Shown here: positions 6,074 to 7,249 of the stretch, in pieces
Layout of the letters: each line of letters opens with the position of its first letter
Position numbering within the stretch: position 1 is the stretch's first letter
NCBI GenBank assembly: GCA_946187365.1
Contig: CAMHRD010000054.1
Span: forward strand, 1-7,249
Direction of reading: 5' to 3'
Length of the DNA: 7,249 nucleotides
Source of the DNA: an uncultured Bacteroidales bacterium
GTDB taxonomy: Bacteria > Bacteroidota > Bacteroidia > Bacteroidales > UBA932
The notes under the pieces: generated by a model
The model's database searches: none
What the model was told of the DNA's origin: nothing
What the model saw: the letters and a program-made list of their open reading frames with translations, nothing else
Program-made: the position numbers and the translations under genes

Positions 6074-7249
6074 TGAAAAAAATTGGCTTCTGTTTCATCT
6101 TCTCATTGTTTCTCTCCTTCACAACCTCCTGTGACAGAGTAGCGGACGGTGAGTACACCCTTCACCTTCTTACAACCAATGACGTACACGGCAACTGGTT
6201 TGACTCCACCTATACAGACAACAGCCAGAAGAGATCTCTCTTCTCCATCAGTTACCTAGTTAACCACCTCAGAGACAGCGTTGGAGAAGATAACGTCATT
6301 TTTGTTGACGGAGGAGACTGCCTGCAGGGAGACAATGCAGCCTTTATGTACAACTATGTAGATACTACCGGAGATCACCTCTTTGCAAGGCTGGCCGCCT
6401 ATATGAAATATGATGCCGTAACCGTTGGTAATCACGATATTGAAACGGGCCACGCAGTTTATGACGCCGTAAGGGCAGACCTTGAGGAGAGAGGCATTCC
6501 GTTCCTTGCCGGCAACGCAATTAAGACAGATGCAGCAACTACTGAGGAGCAGGCAAAGAGCAAAGGTTACAAGTTTGATGAGCGTTACTTTGATACTTTT
6601 AAGATAGTTGAAAAGGGAGGCCTTAAGGTTGCAATCCTCGGATACTCAAATCCTAACATGAAGGCCTGGTTGGATGAGAGCATATTTGGCGGAATGTACT
6701 TTGTATCTCTCATACCTCTGGTTCAGCAGGACGTAGACAAAATTAGAAAGAAGTACAAGCCTCAGGTTGTGATAGTTGCGGTACACTCCGGAACAGGTAA
6801 CGGAGACGGAAGTTTGCTGGAGAGCCAGGGATTGGATCTTTTCAAAACTCTTAAGGGAGTAGATTTCCTTATCTGCTCACATGACCATAAGCAGTTTATT
6901 AAAAAGTCTGAGACTATGTGTCTTATAAACTCCGGAAGCCACGCCCGCAACATTGGCCACGGCATTCTTAAGGTTAAGGTGGAGAAGGGAAAGATTGCCT
7001 CCAAGGAGCTTGATGCAGACCTTATTCCTGTTAAGATGCACACGGTAGATACCACAATGAGACGCATCTTCAGAAAGGAGTATCTGGAGGTTAGAGCCTT
7101 CACCAACACGGAGATTGGAACCCTTAAGAGAAATATGAGAACCAGAGACGCATACGAGGGAATGAGTGACTATGTAAACTTCATTCACACAGTCTCTTTC
7201 TACAACAGTGATGCAGATATCTCAATTGCCGCTCCGCTTACTTTCAACA
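6073..7249 (+). CDS. 5'-nucleotidase/metallophosphatase lipoprotein, 3' end cut by the window edge
   Basis: Likely an exported phosphohydrolase of the UshA/5'-nucleotidase family that removes phosphate from nucleotides or related compounds outside the cytoplasmic membrane. Only 392 residues are in the window. Residues 1-20 look like a lipoprotein signal (MKK, hydrophobic core, TTSC with Cys20 as the lipidated residue). The dinuclear metallophosphatase motifs follow in order: NDVHGNW (Asp37, His39), DGGDCLQGD (Asp82), VGNHDIE (Asn120, His121), VAVHSG (His238) and SHDH (His270, His272). From about 340 the sequence enters what looks like the C-terminal substrate-binding domain (EIGTLKRNMRTRDAYEGMSD). 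The family is usually near 500-600 residues, so perhaps 100-200 are missing. The ATG at 6073 overlaps the TAA of the glycosyltransferase (TAATG), which points to translational coupling. Substrate specificity is not visible. Confidence 0.9.
   Translation, partial: MKKIGFCFIFSLFLSFTTSCDRVADGEYTLHLLTTNDVHGNWFDSTYTDNSQKRSLFSISYLVNHLRDSVGEDNVIFVDGGDCLQGDNAAFMYNYVDTTGDHLFARLAAYMKYDAVTVGNHDIETGHAVYDAVRADLEERGIPFLAGNAIKTDAATTEEQAKSKGYKFDERYFDTFKIVEKGGLKVAILGYSNPNMKAWLDESIFGGMYFVSLIPLVQQDVDKIRKKYKPQVVIVAVHSGTGNGDGSLLESQGLDLFKTLKGVDFLICSHDHKQFIKKSETMCLINSGSHARNIGHGILKVKVEKGKIASKELDADLIPVKMHTVDTTMRRIFRKEYLEVRAFTNTEIGTLKRNMRTRDAYEGMSDYVNFIHTVSFYNSDADISIAAPLTFN

Overview
The window reads as a chromosomal segment from a member of the Bacteroidota, most likely order Bacteroidales. 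Three things suggest this: the protein types (a long signal peptidase I with an N-terminal pair of hydrophobic segments, a DUF4199 membrane protein next to a GtrB/DPM1-like glycosyltransferase, and a TSC-type lipoprotein), a TTTG-N19-TAnnTTTG promoter of the Bacteroidetes sigma-A type, and the near absence of Shine-Dalgarno sequences in front of most genes. No rRNA, tRNA, CRISPR array, insertion sequence or phage gene is visible. Genus-level placement is not possible from this alone.

Left two thirds (1-4398, all on the minus strand): a translation operon read right to left as thrS, infC, rpmI, rplT, lepB. It encodes threonyl-tRNA synthetase, initiation factor IF3, ribosomal proteins bL35 and bL20, then signal peptidase I, which runs off the left edge. 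Gaps are 32 nt (thrS-infC), 4 nt (infC-rpmI), 80 nt (rpmI-rplT) and 14 nt (rplT-lepB). No terminator is visible between them. infC has no ATG, GTG or TTG in a position that gives a complete protein. It appears to start at ATC (2410-2408), 7 nt after a perfect AGGAGG, and so fits the rare-start-codon autoregulation known for IF3 genes.

Middle (4399-4514): a 116-nt divergent intergenic region. It holds a good minus-strand promoter for thrS, a plus-strand -7 element for the other operon that overlaps it, and an 8-bp hairpin in the predicted thrS 5' UTR. That hairpin has a 7-nt loop with CGU at exactly the anticodon positions (34-36), which is a threonine anticodon. This is the most interesting signal in the window: a candidate ThrRS autoregulatory operator that mimics the tRNA-Thr anticodon arm, analogous to the E. 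coli thrS operator.

Right third (4515-7249, plus strand): a tightly packed envelope operon with a DUF4199 membrane protein, a membrane-anchored family 2 glycosyltransferase of the polyprenyl-phosphate sugar transferase type (2-nt gap), and a lipoprotein of the 5'-nucleotidase/metallophosphatase family (start overlaps the previous stop by 1 nt) that runs off the right edge. No clearly new multi-gene system was found. The novelty lies in the regulatory RNA and start-codon features of the thrS-infC operon.
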